From contig NZ_VCQT01000046.1 in the NCBI RefSeq assembly GCF_005938655.1, positions 330,717 to 394,716 on the forward strand: a stretch of DNA of 64,000 bases, given 5' to 3'. Every line of letters begins with the position of its first letter. The first letter of the stretch is position 1. Of the stretch, positions 10,786 through 18,395 are shown piece by piece. The notes below the pieces were generated by a model, which saw nothing but the letters and a program-made list of their open reading frames with translations, did no database searches and was not told where the DNA came from. The stretch is from Alloalcanivorax gelatiniphagus (GTDB taxonomy: Bacteria; Pseudomonadota; Gammaproteobacteria; Pseudomonadales; Alcanivoracaceae). The position numbers and the translations under genes are program-made.

Positions 10786-12435
10786 TCAATACCGCGATCG
10801 GCCGCGGGAAACCTTGAAATCCTCGAGAATCATCTCGGCCCCCTTCTCGCCAATCATGGTCGCCGGCTGATGAGTATTTCCGCCCACCAGGGTCGGCATA
10901 ACGGAAGCATCAACCACCCGCAGGGACCGGAGGCCATGCACGCGCAGTCGGGGATCGACCACCGCCATTGGATCCAACCCCATCTTACAGGTACCTACAG
11001 GGTGGTAGGCCGACTCGCCGCTACGCCTCACCCATCTGGCGAGGTCTTCGTCACTGCGCAGCGTCGGTCCCGGCGATATCTCGACCTCGTGGTGAGACGC
11101 GAAAGCCGGCTGCTCCAGAATCCTGCGGACTAAACGCACCCCCCGAACGAGTCTCTCGACATCGGCGGGCTCAGCCATATAATTGGGGTCTATCAGCGGT
11201 GCCGCGAAGGGATCGGCACTGTGCAAACCGACGTGGCCGCGCGACAAAGGCCGGAGCCCATAAATCATCACGATGTAACCATAACCGCTCATCGCGGTCT
11301 TCATATCCCGCCCGTGATCAGCGTACAGCATCGGCCCGAAATGCAGTTGCAAGTCGGGGATCGGCTCTTCCGCACGGGAACGAATAAACCCACCGGCCTC
11401 GGCGCCGTTACTCGACAGTAAACCGCGACGACCGCTCAGATACTGCAGCAGGGCCCGAAGGCCCTTGAACCAGTAGCTCGGATGCATGGAAATGCTCTGG
11501 CGGTCGCGCGCTCTAACACGCACGAACACGTCGATGTGATCCTGCAGATTCCGTCCCACGCCCTCCAGCTCATGACGCAATTCAATCCCGTGCCGGGACA
11601 GTTCACCGCGCGGCCCGATTCCAGAAAGCATCAGCAGCTGCGGAGAATTAAACGCGCCGCCGCAGAGAACTACTTCGCGCCGGGCACGGACCTGAGCCAG
11701 CCCCTTCCCGCTCCGATATTCGACACCGGTGGCATGGCCGCCCTGGAGCAACACACGCGTGACGTGCGCTCCGCTGCGGACAGTCAGGTTGGACCGAAAC
11801 GCCGCGGGTTCGAGATAGGCACGCGCATTGCTACAGCGCGCGCCGTCCTTCTGATAAACATAGTAGTAGCCCACGCCTTCCTGCTCACGTCCGTTGAAAT
11901 CCGGGTTGCGCCGGTGGCCCGCCTGCATCGCCGCCTTGACGAACGCCGTGCTTAGCGGATTGGTATAGCGGCGCTCGGCAACATTAAGCGGGCCACCCCG
12001 ACCATGAAACGCCGTTTCAAGAGCCGCCAACTCCGGCTCGAAATGTTCGGATCTTCGGAAGTAAGGCAACACATCGGCATACGACCACCCCTCGCAACCG
12101 AGCCGTGCCCACTCGTCGTAGTCCCGGGCATGTCCGCGAATGTAGACCTGCGCGTTCATGCCGCTGGACCCGCCGACCATCTTGCCTCGTGGCTGATATA
12201 AGGCACGGCCATACATGTGCCGTTGCGGCTCGGTATTGAACTGCCAGTTAACGCGACGACTGAAGATCAGCTGCAGAAAGCCCAGCGGCATATTCACGAA
12301 CGGATTGCGGCGACTCTCCGGACCGGCCTCAAGCAACAGCACCGAATGGCGGCCGCATTCGGATAGACGGTTGGCGACGACGCATCCGGCCGAGCCCGCC
12401 CCAACCACGACATAATCGAACTGTTCGGATGACAT
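10786..12435 (-). CDS. GMC-family alcohol dehydrogenase (AlkJ-type)
   Basis: A 549-residue FAD-dependent glucose-methanol-choline oxidoreductase. It begins with the FAD fold FDYVVVGAGSAGCVVANRLSE, has the GMC signature GGSSGMNAQVYIRG near residue 95, and ends with the active-site His/Asn region (YHPVGTCKMG, then GGNTHQPATMIGEKGAEMI). AlkJ-type members oxidise the alcohols made by alkane hydroxylases and feed electrons to quinones. The ATG at 12435 has GGAG ahead of it; an upstream TTG at 12456 overlapping the P450 stop is the alternative. Placed directly after the P450, it should act on its 1-alkanol product. Confidence 0.92.
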   Translation of the reverse strand: MSSEQFDYVVVGAGSAGCVVANRLSECGRHSVLLLEAGPESRRNPFVNMPLGFLQLIFSRRVNWQFNTEPQRHMYGRALYQPRGKMVGGSSGMNAQVYIRGHARDYDEWARLGCEGWSYADVLPYFRRSEHFEPELAALETAFHGRGGPLNVAERRYTNPLSTAFVKAAMQAGHRRNPDFNGREQEGVGYYYVYQKDGARCSNARAYLEPAAFRSNLTVRSGAHVTRVLLQGGHATGVEYRSGKGLAQVRARREVVLCGGAFNSPQLLMLSGIGPRGELSRHGIELRHELEGVGRNLQDHIDVFVRVRARDRQSISMHPSYWFKGLRALLQYLSGRRGLLSSNGAEAGGFIRSRAEEPIPDLQLHFGPMLYADHGRDMKTAMSGYGYIVMIYGLRPLSRGHVGLHSADPFAAPLIDPNYMAEPADVERLVRGVRLVRRILEQPAFASHHEVEISPGPTLRSDEDLARWVRRSGESAYHPVGTCKMGLDPMAVVDPRLRVHGLRSLRVVDASVMPTLVGGNTHQPATMIGEKGAEMILEDFKVSRGRSRY

Positions 12436-12452
12436 CGGCTCCGGACGTGAAT

Positions 12453-13865
12453 TCAATTTTTTGCGGTCAACTTGACCATTAGCTTGGAATAGCCCCGCAC
12501 AAAGTTGGACTGCACACGCTCGGGCTCACCCACGACCTCTATGTTATCAAAGCGCTTGAGTAACTCTTCCCACAAAATCCGCAATTGCAACTCAGCCAGA
12601 CGGTTGCCCATGCAACGGTGAATGCCGTAGCCAAAGGAAATATGATTCCGCGCGTCCTTTCGATCAATAATAAGCTGGTCGGGATTTTCGAACTTTCGTT
12701 CGTCTCTATTACCGGAGGCATACCACATCAACACGCGGTCCCCTTTCTTAATGGTCTGACCACGCAGCTCCACGTCCTGCGTGGCAACCCGGCGCATGTG
12801 CGCGAGTGGAGTTTGCCAGCGGATAATTTCCGAAACCATGTTCGGAATCAATTCCGGGTTTTTCTTCAGCTTGATGAATTCCTCGGGGAACTGATTCAGG
12901 GCCAGCACACCGCCGCTCATGGAGTTGCGGGTGGTGTCATTGCCGCCAACAATCAGCAGCGCCAGGTTGCCGATAAACTCCATCGGACGGTTAATCAAAT
13001 CCCGGGTATCCTCGTTACTCTGTAGCATGCTGATCAAGTCGAAACCCGGAGGCTCGCCAGCCTTGCGTCGTGCCTCCTTGTCTCGCCAAAGCCTCGAGAA
13101 TGACCAGGCCATGTCCGCGGCATCGTCAAACATGATGTCTTCGTCGGTAAACTCGCCACCAGTCGCCGAAGATGCTCCGGACAGTCGGTCCGACCAATCA
13201 ACCAGCTTGTGACGCTGCTCGTAAGGGAAATCCAGCAACGTTGCCAACATACGCCCGGTCAACTCCTTGGACACTGCCGGCACCCAGTTGAAAGCCTTGT
13301 CCAGGGGCAGACTGTCGAGCACCTCGGCGGCGCGCTGCCGGATCAGCCCCTCCATTTCCTTGAGATTCTGGGGTGCCACCACACCTTGGACCGCCCGGCG
13401 TTGCACATCATGTTTTGGCGGATCCATGGCGATAAACATTTCCACCGACAACCCTTCCGGAGGATCACCCAGAATGATTTGTGGCTCGGAGGAAAAGAGC
13501 TCGTGATTCTTATCGACGAACAAAATGTCTTCATAGCGTGTCACCGACCAGAATGGCCCGAACTGGCTGCTTTTCTGGAAGTGCACCGGTGCCTCATCAC
13601 GTAACCGCTTGAAATAGGCACCCCACTGATCTTGCCGATACAGAAAAGGGTTGCTGGTATCAATATCCTCAAGTGCCAGGGTATTAACGTCAGGAACGGG
13701 CTGTTCGAGAAACTTGACCTGTGGGCGTGTTGACCCCAGTGCCTTTTTCTTCGCTTTCATCAGAGATTTGAGTGCCTTGATCTGTAAGTGCATAGGCACC
13801 AATCTCGATGTGGCATTAATCATCTTTGTTTGCATGGCATCGTTCGTGCCTGACTTGGTTGACAT
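12453..13865 (-). CDS. CYP153A: Cytochrome P450 alkane hydroxylase, CYP153A subfamily
   Basis: A 470-residue soluble P450 recognised as CYP153A, the bacterial terminal n-alkane hydroxylase. The sequence follows the Alcanivorax CYP153A proteins closely from memory (for example DIDTSNPFLYRQ, FGPFWSVTRYEDILFVDK, GDPPEGLSVEMFIAMDPP). The I-helix oxygen-activation motif GGNDTTRN is around residue 310, the ExxR is in SEIIRWQ, and the haem ligand Cys418 is in FGYGIHRCMGNRL. A GGGAGG site precedes the ATG. It is encoded between the ferredoxin and the GMC dehydrogenase, an order I recall from Alcanivorax. It makes 1-alkanols from medium-chain alkanes. Confidence 0.97.
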   Translation of the reverse strand: MSTKSGTNDAMQTKMINATSRLVPMHLQIKALKSLMKAKKKALGSTRPQVKFLEQPVPDVNTLALEDIDTSNPFLYRQDQWGAYFKRLRDEAPVHFQKSSQFGPFWSVTRYEDILFVDKNHELFSSEPQIILGDPPEGLSVEMFIAMDPPKHDVQRRAVQGVVAPQNLKEMEGLIRQRAAEVLDSLPLDKAFNWVPAVSKELTGRMLATLLDFPYEQRHKLVDWSDRLSGASSATGGEFTDEDIMFDDAADMAWSFSRLWRDKEARRKAGEPPGFDLISMLQSNEDTRDLINRPMEFIGNLALLIVGGNDTTRNSMSGGVLALNQFPEEFIKLKKNPELIPNMVSEIIRWQTPLAHMRRVATQDVELRGQTIKKGDRVLMWYASGNRDERKFENPDQLIIDRKDARNHISFGYGIHRCMGNRLAELQLRILWEELLKRFDNIEVVGEPERVQSNFVRGYSKLMVKLTAKN

Positions 13866-13877
13866 GGGGACCTCCCG

Positions 13878-14198
13878 CTACATCTGAAATTCAGGCAACA
13901 GAACGGTCATACCGTCCATCGCCTCGGTGGTTCGGATCTGACAGCCCAGCCGAGAGGTTTCTGCCCGCTCCGGAGTCATGGACAACATCTGCTCTTCAGC
14001 ATCATTTATTTCCCCGGTCTTGCCGAACCATTCATCGGTCACTATCACGTGGCAGGTGCCGCAGGCGCATTCCCCACCGCAATCTCCGTCGATGCCGGGC
14101 ACAGCGTTATTAACAGCAACCTGCATCAGCGAGGAACCAGATTCAAACTCGGCAATGTGCTCGGTACTGTCATGCTCAATGAACGTAATCTTACCCAA
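13878..14198 (-). CDS. [2Fe-2S] ferredoxin of the CYP153 system
   Basis: A 106-residue adrenodoxin/putidaredoxin-type ferredoxin. The cluster ligands are visible as C-x5-C-x2-C in DCGGECACGTCH and a fourth Cys in RLGCQIRT. It carries single electrons from the reductase to the P450. The start is a TTG at 14198, with GGAG about 7 nt upstream; no ATG fits the family N-terminus. It is the first gene of the operon, 12 bp before the P450, with the AraC-type tandem operator 62-97 bp upstream of its start codon. Confidence 0.95.
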   Translation of the reverse strand: MGKITFIEHDSTEHIAEFESGSSLMQVAVNNAVPGIDGDCGGECACGTCHVIVTDEWFGKTGEINDAEEQMLSMTPERAETSRLGCQIRTTEAMDGMTVLLPEFQM

Positions 14199-14259
14199 GG
14201 CCTTTCTCCAGCAAGTAACTTAATGACTGCATCGTGGTTGTTGATTCGCTTGCCGGGGA

Positions 14260-14295
14260 GGTCATTTATTGACACACTGGGGTCATTTAAAGACA
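14260..14295. promoter_or_regulatory. Tandem AraC-type operator of the CYP153 operon
   Basis: Two direct repeats, GGTCATTTATTGACA (14260-14274) and GGTCATTTAAAGACA (14281-14295), start exactly 21 bp apart, two helical turns, the geometry used by AraC itself at araI1/araI2. They lie between the leftward ferredoxin gene and the rightward AraC-family gene, so one bound regulator could activate the alkane operon and control its own gene. The same pair recurs at 30015-30050. Half-site consensus: GGTCATTTnnnGACA. Confidence 0.75.
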
Positions 14296-14321
14296 GGCAT
14301 GCCTATCAACGGACCGTATCA

Positions 14322-15386
14322 ATGACACAGCAGAAGGGTGAACCGAAAGCTTCGGAAGGCGGCATTCCGTCGAACTATTCACGACTTATTGCCCGCGAGC
14401 TGGACTTAACCGTCAGCCAGCTACCCTCGTTGCTGCAAGGTACCGGTCTCGGTATCGCGCAATTTCTGGGCGAGGACAGTCTGCTCACGCCAGCTCACCA
14501 GGTGCGGATTTTACGCAATGCACTGGCGTTGTCGGGCCAGTTTGAGTTCGGCTTACGGCTGGGTAAGCGTCTGACCCCGGCGACCCACGGCGCCATCGGT
14601 TTTGCCGCCTCGAGCAGTCCGGACCTGCTCACCGCGCTACAGGCGATTCAGACATTCCTACCTACTCGCGCAAGCATCGTCGAGCTACACCTGCAGGAAG
14701 CTGAAGAACACCTGGAATGCCGACTGGACTTCCAAGTGCCGCTGGACGCGGATATCGAGCGTTGCCTGGCGGATACCATGATCGTGGTGCTGCTTGAATT
14801 CGGCGAGTTCGTTGTCGGTCGCCCACTACATGAGGCTGAAATTTGTTTTACCCACCGGACACCTGAGTACCACGCGATGTACTCGGACTACTTGCCCGGT
14901 CGCATTCGTTTTGGCTCCGATAAGTTCACACTAAAACTGCCGATGGCACTGTGCCTGGAACCGAACGCCTCCGCCAATCATGAAAATTACCGCCTGGCTC
15001 TTGAGCAATGTGAATCAATGCTTGCCGAGCTTCAGAACCACAAGCCCAGCTACCAGACCCGGCTTAAGAAGATGATGCTATCGAGACCCCCCGGTTCGCT
15101 CAGCGAAGACGAAGCAGCGGCCTCCCTTTTCATGAGCAAACGCACTCTCGCTCGCAAGCTCAAGGAGGAAAACAGTAGTTTTAGGAAAATTCGTGACGAA
15201 ATCCTATCCCGGCAAGCGATCAGCTACCTGTGTGACAGCAAGCTTTCGATCGAAGCCATCGCCGCGTTGATGAACTATCATGACGGAGCCAATTTCAGGC
15301 GTGCCTTCAAGCGCTGGTTCGGTCTTTCGCCCGATCAGTACCGGCAGCACGCCGGTTCCCGGCACACTCTACCCCCTGCCCCCTAG
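14322..15386 (+). CDS. AraC family transcriptional activator
   Basis: A 354-residue regulator. The N-terminal two thirds is the effector-binding domain found in OruR-type AraC proteins, and the C-terminal 100 residues hold the two helix-turn-helix units (SEDEAAASLFMSKRTLARKLKEE and LSIEAIAALMNYHDGANFRRAFKRWFGLSPDQYR). The ATG at 14322 is preferred: the longer open frame upstream runs through the operator and into ferredoxin DNA. It is divergent from the ferredoxin-CYP153 operon, and I recall an AraC gene in this place in Alcanivorax, so it is probably the alkane- or alkanol-responsive activator. The inducer is unknown. Confidence 0.92.
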   Translation: MTQQKGEPKASEGGIPSNYSRLIARELDLTVSQLPSLLQGTGLGIAQFLGEDSLLTPAHQVRILRNALALSGQFEFGLRLGKRLTPATHGAIGFAASSSPDLLTALQAIQTFLPTRASIVELHLQEAEEHLECRLDFQVPLDADIERCLADTMIVVLLEFGEFVVGRPLHEAEICFTHRTPEYHAMYSDYLPGRIRFGSDKFTLKLPMALCLEPNASANHENYRLALEQCESMLAELQNHKPSYQTRLKKMMLSRPPGSLSEDEAAASLFMSKRTLARKLKEENSSFRKIRDEILSRQAISYLCDSKLSIEAIAALMNYHDGANFRRAFKRWFGLSPDQYRQHAGSRHTLPPAP

Positions 15387-15439
15387 TGGTCCGGTACCAC
15401 GCTCCGGCATTCCGTTTCCTTTCTTTTGTACCGTATCTC

Positions 15440-15460
15440 GACCGGCCTTTCCCGCCGGTC
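15440..15460 (+). terminator. Hairpin after the AraC gene
   Basis: GACCGGC-ctttccc-GCCGGTC forms a perfect 7-bp stem about 55 bp after the AraC stop. There is no T-run behind it, so it may only be a pause or a Rho-assisted end. It separates the AraC gene from the next promoter. Confidence 0.4.
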
Positions 15461-15516
15461 TGACGCGATCTGTTTCCCGGCGCGCGAAGATATCCACTGA
15501 CTGCTTTTTTCGGGCC

Positions 15517-15546
15517 TTGACATTTGGTCAATCGCCCAAATAAAGT
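15517..15546 (+). promoter_or_regulatory. Promoter with embedded TTGGT-N6 operator, big catabolic operon
   Basis: A perfect -35 box TTGACA (15517-15522) is followed after 18 bp by TAAAGT (15541-15546). Between them sits TTGGTCAATCGCCCAA (15524-15539), an inverted repeat with 5-bp arms and 6-bp spacer that matches the island motif TTGGTTRACCAACCAA at 12 of 16 positions. A repressor bound here would block RNA polymerase. The first gene of the operon starts 33 bp downstream with an AGGAGG ribosome site. Confidence 0.65.
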
Positions 15547-15578
15547 GACTCAACAGTCGAACTACTCAGGAGGTCGAC

Positions 15579-16511
15579 ATGGTGATCGCGAGCCGCAAGA
15601 TTGGTTACGATGAAGTCGAACACAGGGATTTGAATTTCGGCATGAGCCCGGAGACGGTGCCGCGCCACTGGTTCAACAACGATCCGTGGATCACTCACTG
15701 GATGAACGCGATCCTGGCCGCGGTGCCGGACGGCGAGCGCTGGGTCATGCAGGCCACGAGTAAGCAACTCGAGAATCTTCACGATCCGTCAGTGCGCAAA
15801 GCCGCGATCAGCTTTATTCGACAGGAACGCTCCCATGCACGGGAGCATGACGCCATGAATGAAGCGATGGTCGCGCACGGCATTCCAATAGACCGGGCGG
15901 AGGCCGTGTTCAAGGCGATCAGAAAGCCCCTTCAACGCTACCTGGGCGGCGCCACCCAGTGCGCCATGGCCGCGAACTTCGAGCATTTCACGGCCGTGAT
16001 TTCCCAGGTAATGCTCGATCATCCGGAACTGTGGGACGATACCAGGCAGGAAGTCGCCGCCATGCTGTTCTGGCACTTCGTGGAGGAGACGGAGCACAAG
16101 TCAGTCAGCTTCGACGTGTTCGGAGAGGTAAGCGGGGGCGGCGTCCGCGCTTACGCAATCCGCATGGCGACGCTCGCTCTGGGTACAGCCCTTTTCCTGC
16201 CTCTGGTGCACGGTAACTGGCTGTATTTCCTCTGGAAAGATCGGCAGCTCACGAACATCCCCTCGGCACTGCGCGCCATTAAGTGGTTGTACTTCGCACC
16301 TGGAATCTTCACCCGAGCTTTTGTGATCGATACGCTGCCTTTTCTCTCCCCCCGCTTCCATCCATGGGACGCCGATAACCGGGAAGTCATCCACGCCTGG
16401 AAGCGCGCCTACGAGGAAACCGGTGATGCCCAGCAGGCTTACCAAGCATTCCGGCAATGGCATGACGATAACAGGCGTGACACAACAGCGGAACGAGTGA
16501 CGGCGGCGTGA
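15579..16511 (+). CDS. PF10118 'metal-dependent hydrolase' protein, copy A; di-iron-like ligand set
   Basis: A 310-residue member of the family annotated as predicted metal-dependent hydrolase (PF10118/COG3687). The conserved acidic and His residues are E53 (DGERW), E83 and H86 (QERSH), H90, E135 (FEHFTA), and E170 and H173 (EETEH). The order E, ExxH, E, ExxH and spacing 30-3-49-35-3 look like the iron ligands of ferritin-like di-iron oxygenases and desaturases; this is my inference, not an established activity. It is the first gene of a 12-gene operon behind a repressed-type promoter and overlaps the next SDR gene by 4 bp. Two paralogues are at 43250 and 51748. Confidence 0.85.
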   Translation: MVIASRKIGYDEVEHRDLNFGMSPETVPRHWFNNDPWITHWMNAILAAVPDGERWVMQATSKQLENLHDPSVRKAAISFIRQERSHAREHDAMNEAMVAHGIPIDRAEAVFKAIRKPLQRYLGGATQCAMAANFEHFTAVISQVMLDHPELWDDTRQEVAAMLFWHFVEETEHKSVSFDVFGEVSGGGVRAYAIRMATLALGTALFLPLVHGNWLYFLWKDRQLTNIPSALRAIKWLYFAPGIFTRAFVIDTLPFLSPRFHPWDADNREVIHAWKRAYEETGDAQQAYQAFRQWHDDNRRDTTAERVTAA

Positions 16512-17347
16512 GCGGTGCCAAGCGTAAAACACTGAAACCCTCCGAGGGGGCGGCGGCCCTGGTCACGGGGGCGGGCAGCGGCATCGGCCGCAGCTTCGCC
16601 TATGAGATCGTGCGCCGTGGCGGATCAGTGATCTGCGCGGATATAGACCGCCAGCGCGCCGAGCAAACCGCCAGCATACTCTCGGAATTGGGCGAAGGTC
16701 GGGCTGTCGCCTACCGCTGCGACGTAGGTAGTGAAAAGCAGATGGCCACGCTCGCCGACAAGGCCGAATCGCTGCTCGGACGGCCAATGACGTTGGTGGT
16801 CAATAACGCCGGGGTGGGCGTAGGCGGCCGCATCGGAGAAGTGCCGCTTGGCGATTGGCGCTGGTGCCTCAAAGTCAATCTTTGGGGCGTCATTCATGGT
16901 TGTCACTTCTTCGCACCCAAGCTGCGCGCACTGGGCTACGGCGGCATTGTCAACGTGGCTTCGGCCGCCGGTTTCGGCGCGGCGCCGGAGATGAGTGCGT
17001 ATAACGTGACCAAGTCCGCGGTCCTTTCACTCTCCGAAACTCTGGCGGCCGAGCTGACCGGCACCGGCGTGCATGTTTCGGCCCTGTGTCCCACCGTGGT
17101 ACCCACCAACATTCTGGACAAGGCGCGCCTGCCCGAGCACCGCGGCGATTTCGCCCATGCCGCCATGCGCAAGTGGACCTTCGCCACCAGCGACCAGGTG
17201 GCACGCCGGACCCTGGACGCCCTCGATCGAAAGCAACTTTATGTGGTGCCGCAGTTCGACGGGCGTTTCATGTGGCGGTTCAAGCGCTACGCGCCGCGGC
17301 TATACGCTCGCGCGCTGGGCGAGGCGTATCGCCTGGCCGGGGGCTGA
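16508..17347 (+). CDS. Short-chain dehydrogenase/reductase (module A)
   Basis: A 279-residue classical SDR. Cofactor motif TGAGSGIGR is near residue 20, NNAG near 100, and the catalytic Ser and YNVTK follow in SAAGFGAAPEMSAYNVTK. The Asp after the second strand (ADIDRQRAE) favours NAD(H). The start is a GTG overlapping the previous stop (GTGA), which points to coupled translation. Next to a BVMO and an esterase it would plausibly turn a secondary alcohol into the ketone substrate of the BVMO; that is inference from context. It is similar in type to the SDR at 42354. Confidence 0.9.
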   Translation: MSGAKRKTLKPSEGAAALVTGAGSGIGRSFAYEIVRRGGSVICADIDRQRAEQTASILSELGEGRAVAYRCDVGSEKQMATLADKAESLLGRPMTLVVNNAGVGVGGRIGEVPLGDWRWCLKVNLWGVIHGCHFFAPKLRALGYGGIVNVASAAGFGAAPEMSAYNVTKSAVLSLSETLAAELTGTGVHVSALCPTVVPTNILDKARLPEHRGDFAHAAMRKWTFATSDQVARRTLDALDRKQLYVVPQFDGRFMWRFKRYAPRLYARALGEAYRLAGG

Positions 17348-17367
17348 TATCCGGCAGGAGGCAAATC

Positions 17368-18363
17368 ATGACATCATTCTCGGCAAGAGTTGCCGACCGT
17401 GGTTTTCGGCTACTGATGAAACGCGAGCCGGCTAGTCCCGACGAGTTGGTGATGCGGTTACGGCGCATCGCCGCGATGGCCCGCCTGCCGGGCGGGCTGC
17501 CGTCCGGAGTCACCGCGCGCAAGACCACCATTGGCAATGAACCGGCCGTACCACCCGGCGTGCCGGCGGTGCGTGTCAGTCCCAGTCAGCCCACGGCCAC
17601 CGTGCTGTATCTCCACGGTGGCGCCTTTATCAGTGGCCGTTTCCCTACTTATGCTGAGCTTTGCGGGCAGCTGGCCAAGAGACTGAACGCACGCGTGTTC
17701 TGGATCGACTACCGCCTAGCGCCGGAGGCGGCCTACCCGGCCGCCCTCGACGATGCCCACCATGCCTACAGGGCGCTGGCCGAGGACTATCCTGACGAGC
17801 CGCTGGCCCTGATCGGAGATTCCGCGGGTGGCAACCTCACTCTGGCCACGCTGCTGAGGCTGCGCGATGCGCAGGCCGCCTCGCCCGATTCCTCCCCCCG
17901 CATGCCAGCCTGCGCCGTGTCGATCTCACCCGGCGCCGATGCGGTTGGCGATACACCGTCGCGCCAGGCCAACGCGGCCAGCGATGCCATGCTGACTCCA
18001 CGCATGATCAAGATGGCCACCGATCTGTATCTGGCCGGCCATGATCCCCGGGATCCCTATGTCTCACCGATATACGGCGATTTCCGTGGCCTGCCGCCTC
18101 TTATGCTCACTGTGAGCGAATCCGAGGCCCTCCGTGATGATGCCTATCGGGTAGCGCACCGTGCGCGCCAGGCCGGCGTGGCCGTGACCCTGCGCGCCCG
18201 CTGGAATATGCCACATGTGTGGCCGGTGTTTCATTCCATGTTGCCGGAGGCGCGCCAGGACGTTACCGAAATAGTCGGCTTTATGCGCCGGCATTTGTCG
18301 GCGCCCGTAGCATGCACCCGGGCCGTGGCACGGACGAAACTGCGCCTCGCGCATAGCGGCTAA
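17368..18363 (+). CDS. Alpha/beta hydrolase of the hormone-sensitive-lipase type
   Basis: A 331-residue esterase. The oxyanion motif HGGAF, the nucleophile in GDSAGGN, the acidic residue region SESEALRDD and the His in NMPHVWPVF are all present, the layout of family IV (HSL-like) esterases. The open frame extends far upstream, but ATG 17368 with GGCAGGAGG before it is the clear start. Directly before a BVMO, it likely hydrolyses the ester or lactone the BVMO makes, as in many ketone-degradation operons. Confidence 0.92.
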   Translation: MTSFSARVADRGFRLLMKREPASPDELVMRLRRIAAMARLPGGLPSGVTARKTTIGNEPAVPPGVPAVRVSPSQPTATVLYLHGGAFISGRFPTYAELCGQLAKRLNARVFWIDYRLAPEAAYPAALDDAHHAYRALAEDYPDEPLALIGDSAGGNLTLATLLRLRDAQAASPDSSPRMPACAVSISPGADAVGDTPSRQANAASDAMLTPRMIKMATDLYLAGHDPRDPYVSPIYGDFRGLPPLMLTVSESEALRDDAYRVAHRARQAGVAVTLRARWNMPHVWPVFHSMLPEARQDVTEIVGFMRRHLSAPVACTRAVARTKLRLAHSG

Positions 18364-18395
18364 GCGGCCTGCTAAAAACTGGAAGGAGGACCACT

